Source: CAMAXB01 sp041746615 (GTDB lineage Bacteria > Verrucomicrobiota > Verrucomicrobiia > Opitutales > Opitutaceae). From it: a DNA stretch of 5,671 nucleotides. Positions 1-5,671 of the stretch are shown here, one piece after another. How positions within the stretch are numbered: the first letter of the stretch is position 1; the number at the start of each line of letters is the position of its first letter. The DNA lies in NCBI GenBank assembly GCA_041746615.1, contig JBGTGS010000030.1:1-5671 (forward strand), in the 5' to 3' direction. The notes beneath the pieces were generated by a model, which saw only the letters and a list, made by a program, of their open reading frames with translations, searched no databases and had not been told where the DNA came from. The position numbers and the translations under genes were made by a program.

Positions 1-2966
1 AAATAGATTCTCACAAACCGGTTGGTGATACGGTAGCCGAGCCGGCTGGCCGGGATGGTGCGGCCTTCGTGCGTGAAGTCCTCGCAACGTTCCAGGCAGC
101 CATCCTCAATGAGCGCGCGGGCGTCGCGTTCCGCCGGTGCCATGCGGGCGAAGACCTCCGGCACCAGCAGGCTGACGTCGTGGTCCACGCGCACCTTCGG
201 CCCAATGTATCCGGCAGCGGATACAAAGGCGTCGTGGCCGGTGAGGATGAGTGAGACGAGCGCGGCGTTGAGGTCGATGACCGGCGGCAGGGCGTTGAAG
301 GGTCCTTTGGTGAGCGCGCCTTCGGAGCCGGCCCCGGTGGTCGAGGGGGACTTGCCCGTCATGGAGCTGACGAACTCCATGAACAGCTCGGGCAGGTCAA
401 AGTAGTGGATCGGATTGAAGACGCAGAGCGGCCGGACGCCGGGCTCAGGTGGGTTGTTGCGGCGGCCGGGCACGACGACGTGAACGGGGGTCAGGGGCCG
501 GGCTGCATCCGGCGACAGCTTGCGGTGCAGGCTCTGGCCGAGGAAAGCGAGGGCGGTCGCCCGCGGACGCGCCAGATCGGGGCGAAGCTGGAGGTAACGC
601 GGATTCTTGGTGGGCTTCCCGTCCACGATGCGCGGGTGGGCAGAGGAGACAAAGTAACGCGGCGAGGCATCATCGGGGGCCTCGGCGGCGGCGCGGATCA
701 ACGCCTGCATGGGCGCCGTGTAGGCGGTGAAGCCAATGGCGTCCTCTCTGATCGCCCGCGCATCGGCGGCGGTAAGCGGGGCATAGTTTGAGAGGAAGTT
801 GGCTTCGCCGGCGATGTCGGCCTCGGCCTGGCCGTCGTAACCGCGGTGAATGGCGTCGTCGGGCCTCTGGAAGAGGCGGGTCTCGCAATTCTGCACGAAC
901 TTCACGGAGCGACCGTTGGCAGACGCCTCCTCCGGGGGCCCGCCGACTTCGCCATCGTGAGTCGCGCCACGGCCCACCTGGGGCGGCGGCAGCACCTGGG
1001 CCACGCAGTTGGAGGGGACGACGATGGACGCGGTAATGTCGTCCTCCAACTGCACCTTCGCCGCGGGATGGAAATCATGACGCAGGCCAAAGACGCGCCA
1101 GGCGCCGTCGGGGTTGAAGCCCACGCGCAGGGTGTTGACGAAAACCCGATGACCGGCGTGGCGAAGCTCGTTGGCCGGGCGGCCGTTGATCTGGTCGACG
1201 GAGAACTGGCTGCGCCAGGCGTCGCCCCAGGACGGGCGGTGGTAACGCTTCACCACGAAGACGAGTTCCTTGATGTGTGGCGGGATGGATCGCAGCCACT
1301 CGTTGTACTCCTCCGTGTAGTCGCGCTGCGAGGGGGTCAGCAACTTGATGACACTGCCAAAGGAACGCTCGGGGCTGAGGATCGGACGGCGGTCGCTGCG
1401 GCGGGCGGCGGCACTGAAGCGGTCGGAGAAGTCGCGGGCGAGGATGACGGCGACGGCGTCCATGTCCTTTTCGAAGTCGGCCACGAAGACAGTGCCGGAA
1501 ATGATCGCGTCGGAAATGGCCTTGGAGATCTCGGATTTGCCGCCACCCGAGACCGTGGAAGGCTTGTGGCACACGGTCCCTTCGGCGACCGTGCCGATGA
1601 GCCGCCAAAGGCCCCGCGAGCCGGGTACGGGCTCAAGATGGACACGGTAGCCTCCGGGGCGAACGTAGGTCTTCCCGGCCAGCAGGCGGATTTGTTGGCG
1701 CGTGCCGTCGGCGCCCTTCCAGCTGACCGTCTGTTCGCGCAGGCTGAAATGCGCCTGTTCGGGAACGAGAACGACATCGGGGATCACTGTGTCGAGGGCG
1801 TGTCCCTCCGGCTGGAGTTCGAAGCGGCCGGGGTAACGCGCAAGGACGTCGGCCACGCTGTAGCGCTCGGGCATGCCGAAGGCACTGAATTCGTTGCCCA
1901 AGTCGTAGCTCGGAAAGACGAGGGCCCCGCCGGCGTGCTCCTCCTCCACGGAGCCATGGAGATTGGCGGCAAAGCTGATCTGGGTCTTCACCTCCTTCTT
2001 GCAGTAGCCGTAATAGTTGTCGGCGATGAGCGTCACCATGACGCCGCGGGCATCGCGGGCGCAGACCTTGAAGGCGGTGCCGTTGTTGTAGCGCTCGTCA
2101 TCCGTCTTCCAACACATGCCGTCGCGGCGCTGGCGCGGGGTGGCAAGGTCCCAGTGGGGCAGGCCGAGGAGATGCTTGGGCACGCCGGCAAGGTGTGGGG
2201 CAAGGATGACGCAGCCGCTGTGACCCGACCAGCCGGCGACATCGAGACCGGCGTCGTTCTCGGGCAGGTGCGGATCACCGGCGTTGCCGAAGATGCTTTC
2301 GACAAAATCGAGGTTCGAGACCAGCGAGCCCGGTGCAAAGAAACGGATCTCCATGCGCTTCTCCGACGTGAACCCGGGGACGGCCGGAACCACCAAGGGG
2401 CGCAACAGCAGCGAGACCAGGCACTCGGCGGAGCTGGACAAGCCGGCGGTGAAGGGCAGCCGGGCGAGCGAAGCGGGCGGTTGAAGGGCGAGTTCGAGGA
2501 GGCGGGCGAAGGCGACCTTGGGCACGGCCAGCTTGTCGTCGGGCACGGGCAACCCGCCCTCGGCGATATGAAAAACCCCCTGGGTTGTGCGGCGGTCACT
2601 GGCGGGATTGTGCAGCACGCCGTTGTGCAGGCGGTAGCTGCTGAGGAGCGGCGATTCGCAATGGTCGCCATTGGCGGGCAGCGAGAGCTCGCGGGCGAGG
2701 CCGGGCTGGTCGAGCACAAAGGTCCGCGTGGGCAGGCGGGGGGCCGGGCCAAGGTCGGCCAGGTAGGTGTTGAGGAAATGTTGGATGCGTGCGTCGGCCG
2801 GACAATGCCGGTCGGCCAGCTGACGGGTGATCTCGCGGTGGCGGGCGAAGATGGGGGAGGTCAGTTCGTTCCAAGACGCGCCTTGGGTGTCATTGATCGT
2901 GGGCAGGCCCAACAGCGCAAGGCGCAGGTTGATCGCGTGGTGCAGGTGTTCGCGGGAGATGGCCAT
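1..2966 (-). CDS. PPi-type phosphoenolpyruvate carboxykinase family protein (3' end cut by window)
   Basis: Seen: a single minus-strand frame reads from ATG at 2966 to the window edge, 988 complete codons with no stop. The next in-frame stop upstream is a TAA near 3050, and 2966 is the first ATG after it. No good Shine-Dalgarno precedes it. Key blocks are MEIRFFAPGS from residue 205; NYYGYCKKE with K323/K324; EEEH ending at H344; a phosphate-loop-like SGGGKSEISK at 473-482; ADFEKDMD at about 496-503; and MTGKSPSTTG from 869. Known: GTP-PEPCKs carry KK-x19-EH around the metal site, followed by a P-loop and an acidic kinase-2 motif. PPi-PEPCKs, characterised in Entamoeba and Propionibacterium, are about twice that size. 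Inferred: a cytosolic enzyme interconverting oxaloacetate and PEP with pyrophosphate/phosphate instead of a nucleotide, linking the TCA cycle to glycolysis. The C-terminus, probably 100 or more residues, is missing. That the family is conserved is near certain; the enzymatic label is less so. Confidence 0.78.
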   Translation of the reverse strand, partial: MAISREHLHHAINLRLALLGLPTINDTQGASWNELTSPIFARHREITRQLADRHCPADARIQHFLNTYLADLGPAPRLPTRTFVLDQPGLARELSLPANGDHCESPLLSSYRLHNGVLHNPASDRRTTQGVFHIAEGGLPVPDDKLAVPKVAFARLLELALQPPASLARLPFTAGLSSSAECLVSLLLRPLVVPAVPGFTSEKRMEIRFFAPGSLVSNLDFVESIFGNAGDPHLPENDAGLDVAGWSGHSGCVILAPHLAGVPKHLLGLPHWDLATPRQRRDGMCWKTDDERYNNGTAFKVCARDARGVMVTLIADNYYGYCKKEVKTQISFAANLHGSVEEEHAGGALVFPSYDLGNEFSAFGMPERYSVADVLARYPGRFELQPEGHALDTVIPDVVLVPEQAHFSLREQTVSWKGADGTRQQIRLLAGKTYVRPGGYRVHLEPVPGSRGLWRLIGTVAEGTVCHKPSTVSGGGKSEISKAISDAIISGTVFVADFEKDMDAVAVILARDFSDRFSAAARRSDRRPILSPERSFGSVIKLLTPSQRDYTEEYNEWLRSIPPHIKELVFVVKRYHRPSWGDAWRSQFSVDQINGRPANELRHAGHRVFVNTLRVGFNPDGAWRVFGLRHDFHPAAKVQLEDDITASIVVPSNCVAQVLPPPQVGRGATHDGEVGGPPEEASANGRSVKFVQNCETRLFQRPDDAIHRGYDGQAEADIAGEANFLSNYAPLTAADARAIREDAIGFTAYTAPMQALIRAAAEAPDDASPRYFVSSAHPRIVDGKPTKNPRYLQLRPDLARPRATALAFLGQSLHRKLSPDAARPLTPVHVVVPGRRNNPPEPGVRPLCVFNPIHYFDLPELFMEFVSSMTGKSPSTTGAGSEGALTKGPFNALPPVIDLNAALVSLILTGHDAFVSAAGYIGPKVRVDHDVSLLVPEVFARMAPAERDARALIEDGCLERCEDFTHEGRTIPASRLGYRITNRFVRIY

Positions 2967-3033
2967 AAGTCGGATGGCGCCGCCAAACGCCGCCAGTCCC
3001 CATGCAAATGCAAGTTTCGGACCGGGACAATGC

Positions 3034-3060
3034 AGGGTTTGTTAAAAGTTAACCCAATCA
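3034..3060 (-). promoter_or_regulatory. AT-rich candidate promoter/leader of the PEPCK-family gene
   Basis: This is the only clearly AT-rich patch in the 172-bp gap between the exoD-like gene and the large PEPCK-family gene. It contains the small palindrome GTTAAAAGTTAAC at 3041-3053. It lies 70-95 bp upstream of the ATG at 2966, a plausible place for a promoter. No convincing pair of -35 and -10 boxes can be picked, so the call rests on position and composition only. Confidence 0.25.
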
Positions 3061-3091
3061 GCCCAGTCCAGCGCACTCCCGCGCCTCCAAT

Positions 3092-3118
3092 CCAGTGTCA
3101 CGTATTATGTGACACTGG
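3092..3118. repeat. Perfect 10-bp inverted repeat (terminator-like hairpin or operator)
   Basis: The arms CCAGTGTCAC (3092-3101) and GTGACACTGG (3109-3118) are exact reverse complements with a 7-nt loop. The element starts 20 nt after the exoD-like stop codon on the minus strand and about 125 bp before the next gene, so it could end the queC-queE-exoD transcript. No run of U follows the stem, so it is not a textbook intrinsic terminator. The spaced dyad would also suit a dimeric transcription factor, and a CATAAT sequence lies in the centre on the minus strand. Confidence 0.6.
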
Positions 3119-3138
3119 CGGTGGAGCGTGCAGGTCGC

Positions 3139-3801
3139 TCAGCGGGCGAGCCATTCACGGAAGGCTTCGATGAACTGCTGCATGGCCACGCCGAGGAACA
3201 GAAAGTAGGCGATGCCGGCGGCAAACAACACATGGGCGGCGAGGATGAAGATCCCGTCTCGCTCCAGCAGGCCGCCCGCCATCAACACGATCACCAACGC
3301 CGGGATGGTGTTGCTGAACGGGATCGGCAGGGGCAGCATGAGCACAATCGCCGCCAGCAGCAGGGGCAGGGCGTGGACCTGCCGCAACCAGCCATAGGCG
3401 GTCAGTCCGGGCAGGCGCGGCCGGAGGAATTTTTCAAAGAAACGGATGACCGCCCCCGACAGCTTGAGAACCTTGTCGAAGAAATCCGCCGGCAGGGTGC
3501 GGCGCTGGATCCGCTTCGGCAGCCAGGGCCGCTGTCCCAGGAGCAGCCGCAGGGCGATCAACGCGATGGCCAGACCAAAGGGGGTGGACACCCCGGGCAG
3601 GGGAACCGGCGTGGCAAATGGCAGCGCCAGCATGATGAGCAGCAGCGAATAGCCACGCCCACCGAGAATCATGAGAACCTCGCGCACCGTGATCGGACGC
3701 TCGGCGGCACGCACCCGCAGCAAGGCCAGTTCCTCGGAAAGTTTTCGGAGTGGCGGGAGGTGGCGCCCCCGGATCGCCTCAAGTACCCCGCGTGTTGCCA
3801 T
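3139..3801 (-). CDS. ExoD-family exopolysaccharide synthesis membrane protein
   Basis: A 220-residue protein matching the ExoD family in length and layout. A soluble, charged N-terminus of about 45 residues is followed by GGRGYSLLLIMLALPF (about 47-62), a PVPLPGVST loop (65-73), a second hydrophobic stretch (75-89) and a GQRPWLP motif (89-95). A charged amphipathic middle (96-140) leads to three more hydrophobic stretches (143-160, 164-180, 183-205). Known: ExoD was named from a rhizobial exopolysaccharide/alkali-sensitivity mutant, and its biochemical activity is not established. Inferred: an inner-membrane protein. The start at 3801 is chosen because the family N-terminus begins about there; an in-frame ATG at 3855 would add 18 unlikely residues and overlap queE further. 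Even so the gene overlaps the queE end by 23 bp, which suggests coupled translation. Nothing in the sequence ties it functionally to queuosine synthesis. Confidence 0.85.
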   Translation of the reverse strand: MATRGVLEAIRGRHLPPLRKLSEELALLRVRAAERPITVREVLMILGGRGYSLLLIMLALPFATPVPLPGVSTPFGLAIALIALRLLLGQRPWLPKRIQRRTLPADFFDKVLKLSGAVIRFFEKFLRPRLPGLTAYGWLRQVHALPLLLAAIVLMLPLPIPFSNTIPALVIVLMAGGLLERDGIFILAAHVLFAAGIAYFLFLGVAMQQFIEAFREWLAR

Positions 3802-4471
3802 AAAGCTCGATGTGCAGCCGGTGGGCATAGCGGTAGCCCCGCGATTTGCACACATCGCCGAGCCAGGCCGCGCGTTCCCTCAAACGGGGCAGGGTGGTTG
3901 CCTCGGGCATCAGCAGGATCTTGTGCCGCGGGATGTCGCGGCCGAGCTTTTCGACCATGCCTTCAAGCTCGTCCACATCCGCCGGAGTCGCGACCACGAA
4001 CTTGAATTGATAAGAGTAGGTGTCCACCCACTGGCGCACCACCTCGGGTTGCCAGCGGGTGGCCTCGTGACGCTTCCGCCAGGCCGCATGTTCCACTCCA
4101 TCGGGTGCGGAGTTGAGCAGTTTAGGCGAGAGCGAGGCCAGGTCGCAGACAATGCCCGCCGGGGCGACAGTCGCGGCGGTCTCGATCGTGAGGTGATAGC
4201 CGAGATCCTTAAGCGCCGCAGCAAGCTCCGGCAAGTCCCGGGCGATCATGGGCTCGCCTCCGGTGAGCACGACATGGCGGACCGGATGGCTGATCACCTC
4301 GGCGACGATCTCCGCCACGGTACGCGGCTCGCCCTCGGGGTTCCACGAAGCGTAGGGGGTGTCGCACCACGTGCACCGCAGGTTGCACCCGCTCGTGCGC
4401 ACAAAGACCGACGGCACTCCCGTAAGCTCACCTTCGCCCTGAATGGAATGGAAGATCTCGGAGATGAGCAT
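3779..4471 (-). CDS. queE: 7-carboxy-7-deazaguanine synthase (radical SAM)
   Basis: A 230-residue radical SAM enzyme that converts 6-carboxy-5,6,7,8-tetrahydropterin to 7-carboxy-7-deazaguanine, the ring-contraction step of queuosine (7-deazaguanine) synthesis, in the cytosol. Seen: the N-terminus MLISEIFHSIQGEG is diagnostic of QueE. The [4Fe-4S] cluster motif is C29-x3-C33-x2-C36 (SGCNLRCTWC), followed by D37-T38 as usual in the family. The SAM-binding GGEP lies at 71-74, a SPKL motif at 115-118, and the C-terminal RLHIELYGN at 218-226. Length is normal and all key residues are present. The start at 4471 is fixed by the family N-terminus; the bases just upstream are pyrimidine-rich with no Shine-Dalgarno. 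It lies 75 bp downstream of queC on the same strand, with one arm of a long palindrome ending 19 bp before its ATG, and it overlaps the exoD-like gene by 23 bp. Confidence 0.96.
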   Translation of the reverse strand: MLISEIFHSIQGEGELTGVPSVFVRTSGCNLRCTWCDTPYASWNPEGEPRTVAEIVAEVISHPVRHVVLTGGEPMIARDLPELAAALKDLGYHLTIETAATVAPAGIVCDLASLSPKLLNSAPDGVEHAAWRKRHEATRWQPEVVRQWVDTYSYQFKFVVATPADVDELEGMVEKLGRDIPRHKILLMPEATTLPRLRERAAWLGDVCKSRGYRYAHRLHIELYGNTRGT

Positions 4472-4490
4472 GGGGTTGGATGGTCAAGGA

Positions 4491-4581
4491 GGGACTTAAA
4501 GGACCGAAAGGACGCAAGGGACCCAAGCCTTTCCGATCAGGAAATTTCAGTCCCTTCGGTCCTTTCCGTCCTTTAAGTCCC
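4491..4581. repeat. Long palindrome made of two opposed arrays of a 9-bp repeat (GGACNNAAR)
   Basis: Four head-to-tail 9-bp units lie at 4492-4527 (ggacttaaa, ggaccgaaa, ggacgcaag, ggacccaag). Four units in the opposite orientation lie at 4545-4580 (on the minus strand ggacttaaa, ggacggaaa, ggaccgaag, ggactgaaa). The arms match at 30 of 36 positions, and most differences fall in the two variable bases of the unit. A short inner dyad TTTCC-gatca-GGAAA (4530-4544) sits at the centre, so the whole element can fold into one long hairpin or cruciform. The right array overlaps the last codons and the stop of queC; the left array ends 19 bp before queE. No U-run follows on the minus strand, so a simple intrinsic terminator is unlikely. 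Confidence 0.9.
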
Positions 4582-5266
4582 TTCCCGCCGGCTTCCCCGG
4601 CAGCGAACCCTCATCCGCATACGCCGTCGGATCGGCCAGCCCCGCCAGGGCGAAGGCCTCGCGGCGTTCGACACAGGTGCCGCATTGGCCGCAGTGGCGT
4701 GCGCCACCCTTGTAGCAGGACCAGGTTTTGGCGAAGTCGACACCGAGCCGCGCGCCCTCGGCGGCAATCCCGCCCTTGGTCATCGCAATGAACGGCCGCT
4801 GTAACGCGATGTTGGCATAGGTGCCGAGCCGCATGGTGTCCGCCATGGCCTGCATGAAATCCTCACGGCAGTCCGGATAGATCGCGTGGTCGCCACCATG
4901 GGCGGCGATGACCAGGCCGGCGGCCCCGCGGCTCTCGGCATAGCCGGTGGCAATCGACAGCATGATCGCGTTGCGGAAAGGTACGACGGTCTGCTTCATG
5001 TTGGCCGCCTCATAATGCCCGTCCGGAATGTCACCGCCGGAGACAAGCAGGTTGGACGTGAACAGCTCGTTGACGAAGGGGAGATTGATGACTTCGTGCC
5101 TCAGGCCGAAAAGAGCGGCGTGCTCCGCGGCAAAGGGGATCTCCCGGGAGTTGTGTTTGGCCCCGTAATCGAAGCTTACCGCCGCCTGCACCCGGTGATG
5201 CGCCCGCGCCCAGTACAGCGCGGTCACCGAATCCATCCCTCCGGAACAGAGCACGACGACGTCCAT
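4547..5266 (-). CDS. queC: 7-cyano-7-deazaguanine synthase
   Basis: An ATP-dependent, PP-loop (adenine nucleotide alpha hydrolase fold) enzyme that turns 7-carboxy-7-deazaguanine plus ammonia into preQ0 in queuosine synthesis; its substrate is the QueE product. Seen, numbered from 5266: the PP-loop SGGMDS at 8-13, SFDYGAKHNSRE at 31-42, VVPFRNAIM at 94-102, YPDCREDF at 130-137, and the zinc site C184-x7-C192-x2-C195-x2-C198 (TWSCYKGG...HCGQCGTC). The conserved part ends near ADPTAYAD (211-218). The last 11 or so residues, with DLK-DGK-DRR periodicity, come from the 9-bp repeat array that also supplies the TGA stop. The start is uncertain: in-frame ATGs exist at 5326, 5284, 5278 and 5266. I chose 5266 because the family starts a few residues before the SGGMDS loop. 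Expression probably begins in the gap shared with the divergent deacetylase gene. Confidence 0.95.
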   Translation of the reverse strand: MDVVVLCSGGMDSVTALYWARAHHRVQAAVSFDYGAKHNSREIPFAAEHAALFGLRHEVINLPFVNELFTSNLLVSGGDIPDGHYEAANMKQTVVPFRNAIMLSIATGYAESRGAAGLVIAAHGGDHAIYPDCREDFMQAMADTMRLGTYANIALQRPFIAMTKGGIAAEGARLGVDFAKTWSCYKGGARHCGQCGTCVERREAFALAGLADPTAYADEGSLPGKPAGRDLKDGKDRRD

Positions 5267-5387
5267 GGCTGAACCCATAGCCATAAATGGGTCGGAAAGC
5301 ACCAAGAGAATCCGGCATCCGTGCACCCGGCGTCGTGGGTGAAGCTTGGATTATTGCGGCTTTTCGTTCTTTTATAGCCGCACCCTC
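5267..5387. promoter_or_regulatory. Divergent intergenic region between queC and the deacetylase-family gene
   Basis: This 121-bp gap separates two outward-reading genes and must hold promoters for both unless one queC start further upstream is used. The 5346-5376 part is AT-rich for this window. Possible plus-strand boxes are TTGGAT (5346-5351) and TTTATA (5371-5376), but the 19-bp spacing is poor and the -10 box would leave almost no leader before the ATG at 5388. No box pair is convincing for queC. No preQ1-riboswitch-like aptamer could be recognised on the queC side. Confidence 0.4.
5355..5382. repeat. 7-bp perfect inverted repeat in the divergent promoter region
   Basis: TGCGGCT (5355-5361) and AGCCGCA (5376-5382) are exact reverse complements separated by 14 T-rich bases on the plus strand. 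The right arm ends 5 bp before the deacetylase ATG. It could be an operator half-site pair or a leader hairpin, but short dyads like this also arise by chance in GC-rich DNA. Confidence 0.4.
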
Positions 5388-5671
5388 ATGCTGATCCTCC
5401 ACGATCCCCGCTGCGCCGACTACGGATCCGACGCCCGCCCTGAGCAGCCCGCCCGGGTGGTCCGGACCGCGGCTCACCTCCAGTCGTTGCATCCGGAATG
5501 GCACTGGCATCTGCCTGAGGCCGCCCCCGAAGCGGATCTCCTGCTCGCACACACACCGGCCCACCTGCGCCGGTTGGAAGTCGCGAAGGATTTCGACGCG
5601 GACACGCCCTATTTTCCCGGGATCCGGGACCACGCCCGCCGGTCGGTCGGCGCCGCCCTGGCTGCGGCCGA
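5388..5671 (+). CDS. Histone deacetylase family protein (3' end cut by window)
   Basis: Ninety-four codons plus two bases from ATG at 5388 to the window end. Seen: MLILHDPRC opening; RPEQPARV at 17-24, matching the HPE-x-P-x-R block near the N-terminus of bacterial class II deacetylase-like proteins; LLLAHTPAHL at 51-60, matching the VH-x3-H block; DADTPYFPG at 70-78; and SVGAALAA at 86-93, the helix before the first catalytic region. Known: this arginase/deacetylase-fold family uses zinc to remove acyl groups from lysines, acetylpolyamines or other amides. Bacterial members include acetoin-utilisation AcuC-type and acetylpolyamine amidohydrolases. The catalytic His-His pair and metal-binding Asp/His residues lie beyond the window, so activity and substrate cannot be judged. 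No Shine-Dalgarno is visible. The gene is diverged from queC and nothing shows a functional link. Confidence 0.87.
   Translation, partial: MLILHDPRCADYGSDARPEQPARVVRTAAHLQSLHPEWHWHLPEAAPEADLLLAHTPAHLRRLEVAKDFDADTPYFPGIRDHARRSVGAALAAA

Noticed and set aside
206..225. Perfect 8-bp stem with a 4-nt loop (TGTATCCG-GCAG-CGGATACA)
   Set aside because: It lies inside conserved coding sequence of the PEPCK-family gene. A stem of this length is expected about once by chance in a window this size.
2033..2752. Minus-strand frame of 239 codons inside the large gene
   Set aside because: It is an out-of-frame shadow of the PEPCK-family gene, rich in Pro/Ser/Arg/Ala, with no motif.
846..3173. Plus-strand open frame of 775 codons
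   Set aside because: It lies antisense to the minus-strand PEPCK-family gene, whose conserved motifs are clear. Its translation is low-complexity Gly/Ala/Arg/Val-rich with no recognisable domain, as expected when a GC-rich gene is read on the other strand.
3671..4576. Plus-strand open frame of 301 codons opposite queE
   Set aside because: It is antisense to queE, which carries every family motif; the plus-strand translation shows no domain. Its end is formed by the 9-bp repeat arrays.
5267..5326. Longer QueC start at 5326, adding 20 residues
   Set aside because: The extra residues do not match the family N-terminus, which begins a few residues before the SGGMDS loop. The closer ATG at 5266 fits, although 5278 or 5284 cannot be excluded.
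5267..5387. Possible preQ1 riboswitch ahead of queC
   Set aside because: No short C-rich stem-loop followed by an A-rich pseudoknot tail could be found in the leader on the minus strand.
5031..5633. Minus-strand frame of 200 codons spanning the queC start and the deacetylase gene
   Set aside because: It overlaps queC in another frame and is antisense to the deacetylase-family gene; both real genes have clear motifs.

Overview
The window is GC-rich, densely coding bacterial DNA with five protein genes. Four lie on the minus strand. In their direction of transcription they are queC, queE, an exoD-like membrane protein gene, and a very large gene that runs off the left edge. The fifth, on the plus strand, is diverged from queC and runs off the right edge. 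No rRNA, tRNA, CRISPR array, transposase or phage gene was seen. The gene set and GC content would fit a Verrucomicrobia/Opitutaceae-like genome, but this is a guess from overall character and no marker gene is present.

Left half (1-2966, minus): one uninterrupted reading frame of 988 complete codons whose 3' end is outside the window. Its sequence fits the pyrophosphate-dependent phosphoenolpyruvate carboxykinase (PPi-PEPCK) family. A KK-x19-EH block has the same spacing as the metal-site lysine/histidine block of ordinary GTP-PEPCK, and a GGGKSE phosphate-loop-like motif follows. It is the gene most easily missed here, because its stop lies outside the window and a 775-codon antisense frame covers much of it.

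Middle (2967-4471, minus): a 172-bp gap with a perfect 10-bp inverted repeat and an AT-rich patch. Next comes an ExoD-family inner-membrane protein whose start lies inside the 3' end of queE (23-bp overlap), and then queE itself, a radical SAM enzyme. queC (4547-5266) and queE act in the same pathway. QueE makes 7-carboxy-7-deazaguanine (CDG) from 6-carboxy-tetrahydropterin, and QueC converts CDG to preQ0, the precursor of queuosine in tRNA. queD and queF are not in the window.

Between queC and queE, and running into the last codons of queC, is a 91-bp palindrome built from two opposed arrays of four 9-bp units, GGACNNAAR. It encodes an odd D-x-K/R tail on QueC and supplies its stop codon. 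This is the most unusual DNA structure in the window.

Right end (5267-5671): a 121-bp divergent promoter region with a 7-bp inverted repeat, then the first 94 codons of a histone-deacetylase-family (arginase/deacetylase fold) protein. The catalytic residues of that protein lie beyond the window.
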